A stretch of 57,879 nt of DNA from Mycobacterium asiaticum (GCF_001673635.1 NZ_LZMH01000041.1:1-57879); one strand, 5' to 3'; shown: positions 43,072 through 52,284, numbered from the stretch's first letter. The notes: generated from the sequence alone by a model not told the origin. Numbers and translations are program-made.

Positions 43072-43578
43072 ATGTCAGAGGACCAGGCGCGCAACTTTGT
43101 ATCCCTGCCCGACGGGGCCCAGCCGCCGTCCGCCGCGGGCGGACGACTGCTGATCACCGGTGTCGATGCCGCGGGTCGGTCCTGCGCCACGCAGGACGGC
43201 CCGGTCACCCTGGCCGGCTTTCCCGGTTACGAGGGCATCTTGTTCTCGGTGCTGTATGACACGCCCTCGCCGGGGATTTCAACCGGCGGCCGCGCCGCGG
43301 ACACCCTCGACTTGGGCGTGCCACCGGGCGCGGTCAATTGGAAGATGATCGATTACGGCCCGGGAGTGGAGTTTTCGATGCACCACACCGATACGGTCGA
43401 TTTCGATCTGGTGGTGTCCGGCTCGGTGGAGCTTATTCTCGACGACGGCCCGCACCCGCTGGAAGCCGGCGACACCGCGGTGGTCACCGGCGTGGATCAT
43501 GCCTGGCGAACCGGCCCGGCGGGTTGCCGGCTCAGCGTCATCTGCTTCGGTGTCGCACAGAGCGCGACCGCGACGTAG
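43072..43578 (+). CDS. Cupin-domain protein
   Basis: Small beta-barrel protein of 168 residues. The cupin motif region is MHHTDTVDFDLVVSGSVELILDDG, with the second motif in GDTAVVTGVDHAWRTG, giving metal-ligand His/Glu/Asp. Role unknown: dioxygenase-like or sensor. The last 82 bp overlap the convergent molybdopterin oxidoreductase gene, an unusually long 3' overlap. Confidence 0.8.
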   Translation: MSEDQARNFVSLPDGAQPPSAAGGRLLITGVDAAGRSCATQDGPVTLAGFPGYEGILFSVLYDTPSPGISTGGRAADTLDLGVPPGAVNWKMIDYGPGVEFSMHHTDTVDFDLVVSGSVELILDDGPHPLEAGDTAVVTGVDHAWRTGPAGCRLSVICFGVAQSATAT

Positions 43579-45737
43579 CCCGAACTCAGCGCCGGTGTCT
43601 GGGATAGCGGATCCACAGGTTCGCCGTCGATCAACAGATTCCGGTTGACGCCGAAGGACTGCGGCGCCGCGCCATCCTGCGGGTCGAAAACCCTTGACCC
43701 CCAGCCGTGGTCCAGCACCACCAGCCCGCGCCGGGTTCGCTCGCTCAGCGACGCCCGCACCTCGACCGCGCCGACGGGGGAGGACACCCGCACCAGGTCG
43801 CCGTCCCCGATCCCCAGGACGGCCCCGTCGGCGGGGTGAATGAGCACCGTGCTGCCCTTGCCGCCGGGGTGCAGCCCGGGCAGGTCGTTGAGGAACGAGT
43901 TCATCGAATGGCGGTGGCGGCGGTTGCCGATCTGGAACGGGTAGGCTTCCGGCGCTTGCGGGGGTGGCGCCGCCAGCAGCTCCCGAGCCCGCGCCACCAA
44001 CTCGGCGGGAGCGATGCGCACGCGTTTGTCGTCGGTGCGCAGCGCTTTGACAAAGTGCCCGTACTCTCGCGGACCGAGCACCATGCCATGCGGGTGTGCC
44101 AGCAGGTCGCGCCATTTCAGTCTGTGGCCGTTGACCTTTCGAGACATGGCGATGACCAGGCGGTTAATCCAGTGCGGCGAGAACTCCATTGCGGGCCGGC
44201 CCGTCATCGCGGCGAGCCGTCGACTGCCCTTCACGAACGCGTTGACGCCCTTGACGCCGAACAGCGGGACGTTCATCGCCAGCGCCAGGTCGACGAAGAT
44301 GCGCCATTCCTCGCGTGCGTCCGGCGGCGGATCGACCGCCCGCACGCCGTACTGCACGTAGGGCTCGTCGTGCAGATTGCTGGTCAGGGCCAGCAGGTCG
44401 TCACGCTCGAGCCAATGCACCGCCGGTAGCAACCAGTGGGCGTGGCGGTGACTTTCGCGCTGAACGAAGTCGATGGCCACCAGCAGATCCAGCTGCGCCA
44501 GCGCCCGATCCAGGGCGGCCCCGTTCGGGCCGGAGACCACCGGGTTGCCGCAGTTGATGACCAGGGCGCGGATCTGCCCGGGGCCCGGCGTGGTGATCTC
44601 GGCGGGTAATTCGCTCAGCGCGTGCGCCCCGGCCACCATCGCCCGGCCCGTCAGCCGGCTGCGGTGTTCGGAGGGCTTGGCGGCGGCGGCCAGTTTCAGC
44701 GCGTCGATGTAGCCGGGTTCGAAGCGCCGGCCGCCGGGGCGGTCCATGCGTCCGGTGATCACATTGAGCACGTGCCCGAGCCATTCGCCCACGGTCCCGG
44801 ACACATGTAGTGAGACGCCGGTGCGGGTCACCGCCATCGCCGACTTTGCGGTCGCGAAATCCCTTGCCGTGACTTCGATTTGCCCGCGCGGGATGTCGCA
44901 ACGGTGGGCCAGGTCGTCGAGTTCGGCCTCGGCCACCAGTGCTCGCAGGGCCGGCATGCCGGAGGTCAATTGCGCACAATCGCCGGGATGCTCGAGCCGC
45001 TCGTCGAGAATGACCTTGACCATGGCGAGCAACAGCGCCCAGTCCTGGCCGGGTCGCACCGCGAGGTGGACGTCAGCCTTGTCGGCGGACTCGGTGCGCA
45101 ACGGGTCGACGACGACGATGGTGGCGCCGTCGCGCTGTCGCGCCAGTGCCCGCTTCCAGCCTCCGGGCGCGCTTTCCACCCAATTCCAAGCGCTCACCGC
45201 GGGATTGGTACCGACCAGCAGGAAATAGTCGCAGTTGTCGATGTCGGAAACGGGCACCATGATCGCCGACCCGTACATCGCCTCGGCCACCACGTGCAGC
45301 GCATTCTGGTCGACCGAGCCAACCGCATAGCGGTTCTGGGTGCCGACGGCGTCCAGCCAGCCGTTCATGAAGATCAGGTTCGATGAGCTGTAACCCGCCG
45401 GGTTCCCGTAGTAGGCGCCGACGGCATCTGGGCCGTCCGCGTCGATGAGTGCCGTCATCCGGGCGGCGATGTCGGAGATCGCCTCCTCCCAGGACGCCGG
45501 CACGTACCGGTCCCCGACCCGCCGCAGGGGAGTGCGGATGCGCTGGGGATGCTCGACGAGTTGGGCGGCGTTGCGGCCCTTGGCGCAGAAGTCCTGCCAG
45601 CTGTGCGGGTTCTGCTTGTCCGCCGAGATTTTGTGCACCCGGTTGTCCTCGACATGGACCTCGATGCCGCACGAGGCCAGGCAATAGCGGCAGAAGGTAA
45701 AGACCGTCCGCGGGTCCACCTGCTGGTGTCCTGCCAT
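43497..45737 (-). CDS. Molybdopterin oxidoreductase (formate dehydrogenase/nitrate reductase-like)
   Basis: Mo-bisMGD enzyme of 746 residues. The N-terminal 4Fe-4S site is FCRYCLASCGI plus DFCAKG. The body follows the DMSO-reductase family, ending in a molydopterin-dinucleotide-binding domain (~620-746; GIGDGDLVRVSSPVGAVEVRA). No Tat signal, so cytoplasmic. Substrate not deducible; no accessory electron-transfer subunit is adjacent. ATG 45737 is chosen over GTG 45743. Confidence 0.9.
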   Translation of the reverse strand: MAGHQQVDPRTVFTFCRYCLASCGIEVHVEDNRVHKISADKQNPHSWQDFCAKGRNAAQLVEHPQRIRTPLRRVGDRYVPASWEEAISDIAARMTALIDADGPDAVGAYYGNPAGYSSSNLIFMNGWLDAVGTQNRYAVGSVDQNALHVVAEAMYGSAIMVPVSDIDNCDYFLLVGTNPAVSAWNWVESAPGGWKRALARQRDGATIVVVDPLRTESADKADVHLAVRPGQDWALLLAMVKVILDERLEHPGDCAQLTSGMPALRALVAEAELDDLAHRCDIPRGQIEVTARDFATAKSAMAVTRTGVSLHVSGTVGEWLGHVLNVITGRMDRPGGRRFEPGYIDALKLAAAAKPSEHRSRLTGRAMVAGAHALSELPAEITTPGPGQIRALVINCGNPVVSGPNGAALDRALAQLDLLVAIDFVQRESHRHAHWLLPAVHWLERDDLLALTSNLHDEPYVQYGVRAVDPPPDAREEWRIFVDLALAMNVPLFGVKGVNAFVKGSRRLAAMTGRPAMEFSPHWINRLVIAMSRKVNGHRLKWRDLLAHPHGMVLGPREYGHFVKALRTDDKRVRIAPAELVARARELLAAPPPQAPEAYPFQIGNRRHRHSMNSFLNDLPGLHPGGKGSTVLIHPADGAVLGIGDGDLVRVSSPVGAVEVRASLSERTRRGLVVLDHGWGSRVFDPQDGAAPQSFGVNRNLLIDGEPVDPLSQTPALSSGYVAVALCATPKQMTLSRQPAGPVRQA

Positions 45738-45817
45738 CGTCACAGCGTGACATTTACACCCATTTTTGTATAGGTCTGCCGAGGATCGCGGCAGCTCAGC
45801 GGCGTAGAGTCCGACAG

Positions 45818-46684
45818 ATGAGTGACCAACTGCGCGACATCCGGGAGCTGGCCGGTGACACCGAGGCGTATCGGGATGAGCTGTACCGGCGCTGGACCGG
45901 ACTGCTCAGTTACCGCTACATCGGCCGCAAACACTCGTCGATGGATCTCGGTGAGGTGGACAACACCGTCACCATCCGCCGCGACATGCGCACCGAGGCG
46001 GGCGGCATAATGGTTGCACCGCTTGCTATTTCCTCGCCGGAGGGGTGCCAGACCGACATGGTGGCGGTGCCGAATCCGGTGATCGCCTCGGTGCAGATCA
46101 TCGACCCGGGGTATGACGTCAGTAGGGTCGAGATTGTCGACTCGGGCATCGTGCATCAGGGTCGCACCATGGGCTACGGGCGCTGCAAGATCGTGGATGC
46201 GGACAACCCGGACCGGGTGATCGCGTTCAACGAGGGTCAGGGCGCGATCATCGGCATCCCGCCCGAGGGGCTGGACCGGATGGATGTGTCCGGGACCGAG
46301 TTGGTGATCGAGGATTCGCCCGACCTGCCGCCGCTCTGGGAGGCCTTCGGTGCCGCCAAACGAGCCGACGGGCACTGGGTGCTGCCCGCGCTCAGCGCCG
46401 AATTCGCTTCGCCCGATGCAGCATTGCACATCGGCCCGCAACACGTGGTCCTCGAAACCGCGGCGACCGACCTAGCCGCGTCGGCAGCGGGGACGCAACG
46501 GGTGCAGGTGATGAGTTGGCATGTGATGTTCATGTCGCGCGGCAAGGTAGGCCCGTTCCGGGCCGAGGGCACCGCGCACGTCGGCGGGTCCGGGCGGGTC
46601 GGCGTGCGGATGCTTCTGCACGACGAGGGGAATGCCGACAAGGCGATCACCTCTGCAGCCGCCGTGTTCGACGTGGTGGCCTGA
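45818..46684 (+). CDS. Probable hotdog-fold thioesterase-like protein
   Basis: Protein of 288 residues that looks like two PaaI/hotdog units: ~45-155 (DNTVTIRRDMRTEAGGIMVAPLAISSPEGCQTD) and ~195-288 (VMFMSRGKVGPFRAEGTAHVG). Catalytic acid placement is unclear, so thioesterase activity is a family-level guess. Single gene with its own start; upstream on the other strand lies the molybdopterin enzyme. Confidence 0.6.
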   Translation: MSDQLRDIRELAGDTEAYRDELYRRWTGLLSYRYIGRKHSSMDLGEVDNTVTIRRDMRTEAGGIMVAPLAISSPEGCQTDMVAVPNPVIASVQIIDPGYDVSRVEIVDSGIVHQGRTMGYGRCKIVDADNPDRVIAFNEGQGAIIGIPPEGLDRMDVSGTELVIEDSPDLPPLWEAFGAAKRADGHWVLPALSAEFASPDAALHIGPQHVVLETAATDLAASAAGTQRVQVMSWHVMFMSRGKVGPFRAEGTAHVGGSGRVGVRMLLHDEGNADKAITSAAAVFDVVA

Positions 46685-46714
46685 GCCGCGCCACCGCGTG
46701 GCGTTTTGCACCGG

Positions 46715-46874
46715 CTAGTTGTTGGTCGGTGGTTTGGGTTCGTAGGGGTCGTACCACCACCAGTCGGCGCGTTCGCCGAGGGGGCCGTCGAGGCCCCCGG
46801 CTCGGGATCGTGGATGCGCGTAAAGCCTTGCGCTGACTGATCTCTGATTGCGTGCCGGCGGTAGTGGTGTGGAC
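46715..46874 (-). other. Possible coding remnant or out-of-frame tail of a Pro-rich gene
   Basis: This 160-bp stretch reads on the minus strand, without a stop until 46715, as a peptide ending GERADWWWYDPYEPKPPTNN. Its GC-rich third positions and Trp/Tyr/Pro tail look coding, but it is out of frame with the adjacent Pro-rich gene and has no start of its own. It may be the real C-terminus after a frameshift, or a relic. Confidence 0.4.
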
Positions 46875-47375
46875 TCAGCCTCGGCCCGGCGGTGGATATC
46901 GCGGCGGTGGATATCGCGGCGGCGGGCCGGGCGGTGGATACTGCGGCGGCGGATAGCGCGGTGGACTGTCGGGCCGTGGGTACTGCGGTGGTCCGCTGGG
47001 CGGCGGGTATTGCTGCGGCACACCGGGCGGCGGGTAGTGCGACGGGCCGCCCGACTGGGCGTAATAGTGAGCACCGCCCGAAGCCTGTTGTCGAGGCACT
47101 CCGGGACGGCGCCGGTAGTTTCGGATCCCCTTTACGACGCCACCGATCATCACCGCGGCGCCGCCCCCGACCATGACCAGTCCCATGCTGTGGTCGGCAG
47201 TGAGCTGCTCGTCGTAGGTGTTGGTGCCGCGCTTGGGTTGCCTGCAAGTGTCGGCTCTGTGCATCATCTTCCCGTCGCATTCCGGGACTTTTTCCGTGGC
47301 GAAGGCGATGCCGAAGCCTAGTGCGCACAGCCCGATGAGGACGACGATCAGTGGTCCGATGATCTTATTGAGCAT
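46875..47375 (-). CDS. Proline-rich membrane protein
   Basis: Protein of 166 residues. An N-terminal hydrophobic segment (IIGPLIVVLIGLCALGFGIAFA) acts as signal anchor, a second membrane segment is at ~65-82 (GLVMVGGGAAVMIGGVV), and between them lies an extracytoplasmic loop with two Cys (CDGKM, DTCRQP). The C-terminal ~70 residues are (P)PPRY/PPPQYPPPG repeats exposed to the cytoplasm or wall. A good Shine-Dalgarno (GGAGAGGGACCC) precedes ATG 47375. Function unknown. Confidence 0.75.
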   Translation of the reverse strand: MLNKIIGPLIVVLIGLCALGFGIAFATEKVPECDGKMMHRADTCRQPKRGTNTYDEQLTADHSMGLVMVGGGAAVMIGGVVKGIRNYRRRPGVPRQQASGGAHYYAQSGGPSHYPPPGVPQQYPPPSGPPQYPRPDSPPRYPPPQYPPPGPPPRYPPPRYPPPGRG

Positions 47376-47733
47376 GGGTCCCTCTCCGGAGATCCGTCGA
47401 GCCCCCGTCACTGTTGCTGAATAGCTGATTCTCCGCGCGAAGTTCCGGGATGTCCATCTTTGCCGGGCCACCCCGGGCCTCCGCCGGCGAGCCACCCGAC
47501 AGCAAGAGCGTCAAAAGCTGCAATGCAACAACTTTCACGCATCACCAGCCGATATCGCGGGAACGTCACAGGCACCGAACTCAGGTAGCCGCGCGAGGGG
47601 AGACGCCTGCCTGCCGTCGTTAACCTCCCGCCCGAACCACCCCATCCGAATGGCGCCGTTTACGCACCCGTTACGTCTAAACTGCTGGCAGATCGACACG
47701 CCGCACGAATTCGATGAACGGAGTGATTCCGGG
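47376..47733. other. Intergenic region upstream of mycP1
   Basis: 358 bp with no convincing gene. It serves as the shared 5' region of the divergent Pro-rich gene and mycP1. Apart from the -10-like element listed separately, I see no repeats or hairpins of note. Confidence 0.6.
47678..47683 (+). promoter_or_regulatory. Possible -10 element for mycP1
   Basis: TAAACT fits TANNNT and lies 50 bp before the GTG start; no clear -35 is seen at 17-18 bp spacing. A Shine-Dalgarno GGAG at 47720-47723 is suitably placed for GTG 47734. Confidence 0.35.
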
Positions 47734-49074
47734 GTGCACCGGATCTTGGTGATGACGGTGGCGCTAGCCGTGCTGACCGCGCCGCCGGCACTCGCAATCA
47801 CTCCACCGCCGATCGATCCGGGAGCGTTGCCGTCGGACGTCACCGGACCCGATCAACCCACCGAACAGCGAGTGCAGTGTTCGGGCCCGACGGTCCTGCC
47901 GGATTCCAGCTTCCACGACCCGCCGTGGAGCAACTCCTACATCGGCGTGACCGAAGCGCACAAATTTGCCACCGGCGCCGGAGTGACGGTCGCTGTCATC
48001 GATACCGGTGTGGACGCCTCACCCCGCGTCCCCGCGGAGCCCGGCGGCGATTTCGTCGACCAGGCCGGCAACGGGCTGTCCGACTGCGATGCCCACGGCA
48101 CCCTCACCGCGGCCATCATCGGCGGCCGCCCCGCACCCACCGACGGGTACGTCGGCGTCGCCCCCGACGCCCGCCTGCTCTCCATTCGCCAGACGTCCGA
48201 GGCGTTCGAACCCGTCGGCTCCCAACCCAACCCGAACGACCCAAACGCCACCCCCGCCGCCGGATCGATCCGCAGCCTGGCGCGGGCCGTGGTGCACGCC
48301 GCCAACCTGGGCGCCGGGGTGATCAACATCAGCGAGGCGGCCTGTTACAAGGTCAGCCGGCCGATCGATGAGGCGAGCCTGGGAGCGGCCATCGACTACG
48401 CGGTCAACGCCAAGAACGCAGTGATCGTCGCCGCGGCGGGGAACACCGGCGGCGACTGCGCCCAGAATCCGCTGCCCGACGCGGCCACGCCGTCGGACCC
48501 CCGGGGCTGGAACAAGGTGCAGACCGTCGTGACCCCAGCCTGGTACGGCGACCTGGTGATGACGGTGGGCGGGATCGGCCAAACCGGGGTGCCCAGCTCG
48601 TTCTCCATGCACGGTCCATGGGTGAACGTCGCCGCGCCGGCCGAGAACATCGAGAGCCTGGGCGATCGCGGCGAGCCGGTAAACGCTCTGCAGGGCAAGG
48701 AAGGCCCGGTGCCGATCGCGGGCACGTCGTTCGCCGCAGCCTACGTCTCCGGCCTGGCGGCCCTGATTCGCCAACGGTTTCCCGACCTCACCGCGGCACA
48801 GGTGAAGAACCGCATCCAGTCCACCGCACGGCACCCCGGCGGCGGCACCGACAACCTCGTCGGCGAGGGCGTGATCAACGCCGTTGCGGCCCTCACCTGG
48901 GACATCCCGCCGGGCCGGACGACGATTCCATACAACGTGCGGCGGATGCCACCGCCGGTCATGGCACCGGCCCCCGACCGGGGGCCGATCACGGCGGTCG
49001 CACTGGCCATCGGGGGACTCTTGATCGCCATCGGACTGGGCGCGTTGACGGCGCGGGCATTGAGGCGCCGATGA
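47734..49074 (+). CDS. mycP1: Mycosin MycP1, ESX-1 subtilisin-like protease
   Basis: Membrane-anchored serine protease of 446 residues, the M. tuberculosis length (Rv3883c). GTG 47734 gives the signal peptide VHRILVMTVALAVLTAPPALA, followed by the N-terminal extension (PDQPTEQRVQC). The triad is Asp in AVIDTGVD, His in CDAHGTL and Ser in GTSFAAA. A C-terminal helix (ITAVALAIGGLLIAIGLGAL) plus Arg-rich tail anchors it facing the periplasm. It processes EspB and stabilises the ESX-1 complex (established for M. tuberculosis). The stop overlaps the eccE1 start. Confidence 0.97.
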   Translation: MHRILVMTVALAVLTAPPALAITPPPIDPGALPSDVTGPDQPTEQRVQCSGPTVLPDSSFHDPPWSNSYIGVTEAHKFATGAGVTVAVIDTGVDASPRVPAEPGGDFVDQAGNGLSDCDAHGTLTAAIIGGRPAPTDGYVGVAPDARLLSIRQTSEAFEPVGSQPNPNDPNATPAAGSIRSLARAVVHAANLGAGVINISEAACYKVSRPIDEASLGAAIDYAVNAKNAVIVAAAGNTGGDCAQNPLPDAATPSDPRGWNKVQTVVTPAWYGDLVMTVGGIGQTGVPSSFSMHGPWVNVAAPAENIESLGDRGEPVNALQGKEGPVPIAGTSFAAAYVSGLAALIRQRFPDLTAAQVKNRIQSTARHPGGGTDNLVGEGVINAVAALTWDIPPGRTTIPYNVRRMPPPVMAPAPDRGPITAVALAIGGLLIAIGLGALTARALRRR

Positions 49075-50459
49075 GCAGCCCAATCAGGTTGAAATTCAGC
49101 ACCGGGCACACGCTGATCTGGGCGGTGTTGACCCCGGCGGCGATTCTGGTGTTCCTGCCCACCCGTTATTGGTGGGCGGGCATCGCCCTGGTGGCGGTAG
49201 GCGCGATAGTCGCGTTCGTCACGTTCTTCGGTCGTCGGTTAACCGGTTGGGTGGCAACGGTATTCGCCTGGCTGCGACGGCACCGCAAGCCACCGGACGT
49301 GCCGTCCGAGCCCGAGGTCGGCGCCACGGTCAAACCGGGCGACCACGTCGCGGTGCGGTGGCGGCGCAACCACCTGATCGCGGTCATCGAACTCAAGCCG
49401 CGACCGTTCACTCCCACGGTCATCGTCAACGGGCAGGCCCACACCGACGACGTGGTGGACACGCGCCTGCTCGAGCAACTGCTGTCGGTGCACTGCCCCG
49501 ATCTGGAAGCCGACATCGTGTCGGCCGGCTTCCGGGTGGGCAATACCGCCGCACCCGAAGTGGTGAACCTCTACCAGCAGGTGATTGGCGGTGACCCGGC
49601 CCCCGCCAGCCGTCGCACCTGGATCATGCTGCGGGCCGACCCCGAACGCACCCGCAAATCGGCACAGCGCCGCGACGAGGGTGTGGCGGGCCTGGCGCGC
49701 TACCTCGTTGCCTCGGCGACGCGAATTGCCGACAACCTGGCCGCCCATGGCGTCGACGCGGTATGCGGGCGCAGCTTTGACGACTACGACCACGCCACCG
49801 ACATCGGTTTCGTCCGGGAAAAGTGGTCGATGATCAAAGGCCGCGACTCCTATACCGCGGCCTACACCGCCCCGGGCGGCCCCGACCTGTGGTGGTCGGC
49901 GCGCGCGGACCACACCATCACCCGGGTGCGGATCGCCCCGGGCCAGCCTCCACAGACCACCGTGCTGCTCACCACCGCGGGCAAGCCCAAGACGCCGCGG
50001 GGCTTCTCCCGCCTTTATGGCGGACAGCGGCCCGCGTTGACCGGCCAGAATCTGATCGCCAACCGGCACTGCCAGATTCCGATCGGATCGGCCGGTGTGC
50101 TGGTGGGCGAGACCGTGCATCGGTGCCCGGTGTACATGCCGTTCGACGACGTCGACGTGAGCCTCAACCTGGGTGACGCTCAAACGTTCGCCCAGTTCGT
50201 GGTGCGCGCGGCGGCCGCGGGAGCGGTTGTGACAGTGGGCCCGCACTTCGAAGAATTCGCCCGGTTGATCGGCGCGCATGTGGGTCCGGTGGCCAAGGTG
50301 GCGTGGCCGAATGCGACGACCTATCTGGGCCCGCATTCCGGCGTCGACAAAGTGATCCTGCGCCACAATCTCATCGGTACGCCGCGGCACCGCGAGTTGC
50401 CGATCCGTCGTATTTCCCCGCCCGAAGAAAGCCGCTTCCAACTGGCGCTGCCTAAGTAA
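49071..50459 (+). CDS. eccE1: ESX-1 membrane component EccE1
   Basis: Peripheral subunit of the ESX-1 membrane complex, 462 residues as in Rv3882c. Two adjacent membrane segments are at ~13-55 (LIWAVLTPAAILVFLPTRYWWAGIALVAVGAIVAFVTFF), and the rest is a soluble domain. ATG 49071 overlaps the mycP1 stop by 4 bp, so protease and channel subunit are co-translated. Confidence 0.96.
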   Translation: MSSPIRLKFSTGHTLIWAVLTPAAILVFLPTRYWWAGIALVAVGAIVAFVTFFGRRLTGWVATVFAWLRRHRKPPDVPSEPEVGATVKPGDHVAVRWRRNHLIAVIELKPRPFTPTVIVNGQAHTDDVVDTRLLEQLLSVHCPDLEADIVSAGFRVGNTAAPEVVNLYQQVIGGDPAPASRRTWIMLRADPERTRKSAQRRDEGVAGLARYLVASATRIADNLAAHGVDAVCGRSFDDYDHATDIGFVREKWSMIKGRDSYTAAYTAPGGPDLWWSARADHTITRVRIAPGQPPQTTVLLTTAGKPKTPRGFSRLYGGQRPALTGQNLIANRHCQIPIGSAGVLVGETVHRCPVYMPFDDVDVSLNLGDAQTFAQFVVRAAAAGAVVTVGPHFEEFARLIGAHVGPVAKVAWPNATTYLGPHSGVDKVILRHNLIGTPRHRELPIRRISPPEESRFQLALPK

Positions 50460-50490
50460 GCGTTATCCAAGAATTTTGGTGCAGGAACCC

Positions 50491-50530
50491 CCTCCTCCAG
50501 CGACGATAATGGTTAGAGCATTAAGGAGGA
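50491..50530 (+). promoter_or_regulatory. espB ribosome-binding site with an upstream complementary element
   Basis: A very strong Shine-Dalgarno AAGGAGGA (50523-50530) lies 9 bases before the espB ATG. CCTCCTCC at 50491-50498 is complementary to it over 6 bases and could fold back to hide it. Confidence 0.45.
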
Positions 50531-50539
50531 TGTTCCGAT

Positions 50540-51940
50540 ATGACTCAGCCGCAAACCGTGAAGGTCGATCAGCAAGAGATTCTTTCGCGGGCCGACGAGG
50601 TCGAGGCGCCGATGGCGGCACCGCCGACCGATGTGCCGGTGGCGCCAAGCGCGATCACGACGGCCATCAACGCGACCGAGCAGATCAAGCTGAACGCCGA
50701 GAACATGCGCATGTTTCTCGAGGCCGGCGCCCGCGAGCGGAGCCGCTTGGCGACCTCCCTGCGTAACGCGGCCAAGGCCTACGGTGACGTCGACGAGGAG
50801 GGCGCGGCCGCCCTGGACAATGACGGCGGTGAGGTGGCCGCCGAGTCGGCCGGCGGCGTCGGCGGTGACGAGTCCGCCGGGCTGGAAGACACCCCTCAGG
50901 TGGCGGTAGCGGGTGACGACGGCTACGCGGATATCGAGGCCACCGCAAAGAAGCTCGAAGCGGGCGACCAGGGTGCATCCCTGAGCCGCATGGCCCAGAA
51001 CTGGTTCAAGCTGAGCTTCGCCCTGCAAGCGGATACCAAGCGGTTCCGGATCTTCCAGAACTGGGAGGGCGATGCCGCCGACGTCTGCGAGCAAGAGCTC
51101 GACAACCAGCGCCTGTGGATCGACTATATGGCGGCGAACGCCACCGCGTTGGGTCAGCAGGCGGATTACATGGCGCAGTTGCAGGCCAGGGCCATACGAG
51201 CGCATCCGTCGTCGGCGTCGATCGCATTGGTGCGCGAGGCGGCCCAGGAAGGCAATAAAGAGGCCATCAAGACCTACGCCGAATACCAGCAGGCGTCCGA
51301 GACGATAATGAACGACTACAACACCAGGGCCGCCAACGAGATTAAGGCGTTCAAACTCGAGAAGCCGCCCAAGGCAATCAAAATCGATCCGCCCCCGCCG
51401 CCGCAGACTCCGGGACTGATTCCCACTCAGGTGATGCAGGCGGCAGCCATGGCCGGCGGTGGGTCGGGCAGTGGCATGCAGCCTCCAATGATGACGCCGC
51501 CCACCGGTGGCGCCGGCGGTGGCATGCCGGCCGGAGTCGGTTCCGAGCTGACCGCGGCGGGTCGGGAGGCGGCCGCCAACCTGCCGAAAGACCTTGGCGT
51601 CAAACCGATGTCGCTCGGCGGCGGTGGCGGTGGCGGCGGTGGCATGCCGTCGATGCCGCTGGCTCCGGCGACGGGTGCCGGCGGTGGCTTGGACGGCCAG
51701 TCGATGCGGCCCGCGGGTGCCGGTGACATCGCGGGCCTCGGCGCTGCCGCCGCAGCCCGCGGCAGTGGTATGGGTGGCGGCGGCATGGGCATGCCGATGG
51801 GTGGACACGGCCAGGGTGGTGGAGGATCCAAATCCAAAGGCGCTCAACAGGATGACGAAGCGCTTTACACCGAAGACAGGGCGTGGACCGAAGCCGTTAT
51901 CGGCCAGCGCCGCCGGCAAGACATGAAGGAGTCAAAGTGA
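50540..51940 (+). CDS. espB: ESX-1 secreted protein EspB
   Basis: Secreted ESX-1 substrate of 466 residues (460 in Rv3881c). The N-terminal ~280 residues form the PE/PPE-like helical bundle with the secretion signal YGDVD (YxxxD/E) and the WxG turn in NWEGDAA. A Pro-rich linker (IDPPPPPQTPGLIP) and a Gly/Met-rich region (~310-430) follow, ending with the conserved DDEALYTEDRAWTEAVIGQRRRQDMKESK-type tail. MycP1 trims the C-terminal part in M. tuberculosis; the corresponding linker here reads REAAANLPKDLGVKPMSLGG and differs. The stop overlaps espL. Confidence 0.96.
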   Translation: MTQPQTVKVDQQEILSRADEVEAPMAAPPTDVPVAPSAITTAINATEQIKLNAENMRMFLEAGARERSRLATSLRNAAKAYGDVDEEGAAALDNDGGEVAAESAGGVGGDESAGLEDTPQVAVAGDDGYADIEATAKKLEAGDQGASLSRMAQNWFKLSFALQADTKRFRIFQNWEGDAADVCEQELDNQRLWIDYMAANATALGQQADYMAQLQARAIRAHPSSASIALVREAAQEGNKEAIKTYAEYQQASETIMNDYNTRAANEIKAFKLEKPPKAIKIDPPPPPQTPGLIPTQVMQAAAMAGGGSGSGMQPPMMTPPTGGAGGGMPAGVGSELTAAGREAAANLPKDLGVKPMSLGGGGGGGGGMPSMPLAPATGAGGGLDGQSMRPAGAGDIAGLGAAAAARGSGMGGGGMGMPMGGHGQGGGGSKSKGAQQDDEALYTEDRAWTEAVIGQRRRQDMKESK

Positions 51941-52284
51941 CCAGCTCGGAATTGGACCCGCATGTCGCGGCGGCGCTCGCATTGGCGGCGCATTTCCAAA
52001 CAGCCCTCGAGGGCACCCTCAACCAGATGAACAACGGGAACTTCCGCGGCACGGACGAATCCGAGACCGTCGAAGTGACGATCAACGGGCACCAGTGGCT
52101 GACCGGTGTGCGCATCAACGACGGCCTGATTCGCGAGGTCGGCGCGGAAGTGGTGGGCGCCCGAGTCAACGAGGCCCTGCAGAACGCGCAGGCGTCGGCA
52201 AGCCAGTACAACGCGGCGGCCGGTGAACAGCTGACCGCGGCGCTCGAGGCGATGACGAAGGCCGCCAACCCCGGCTTTGCCTAA
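51937..52284 (+). CDS. espL: ESX-1 protein EspL
   Basis: Cytoplasmic ESX-1-associated protein of 115 residues, same length as Rv3880c, of the YbaB/EbfC-like fold (VEVTINGHQWLTGVRINDGLIREVGAEVVGARVNEALQNAQ). It is needed for stability of EspE, EspF and EspH in M. marinum (literature knowledge). GTG 51937 overlaps the espB stop (GTGA). The 209 bp after it contain no gene. Confidence 0.93.
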   Translation: MTSSELDPHVAAALALAAHFQTALEGTLNQMNNGNFRGTDESETVEVTINGHQWLTGVRINDGLIREVGAEVVGARVNEALQNAQASASQYNAAAGEQLTAALEAMTKAANPGFA

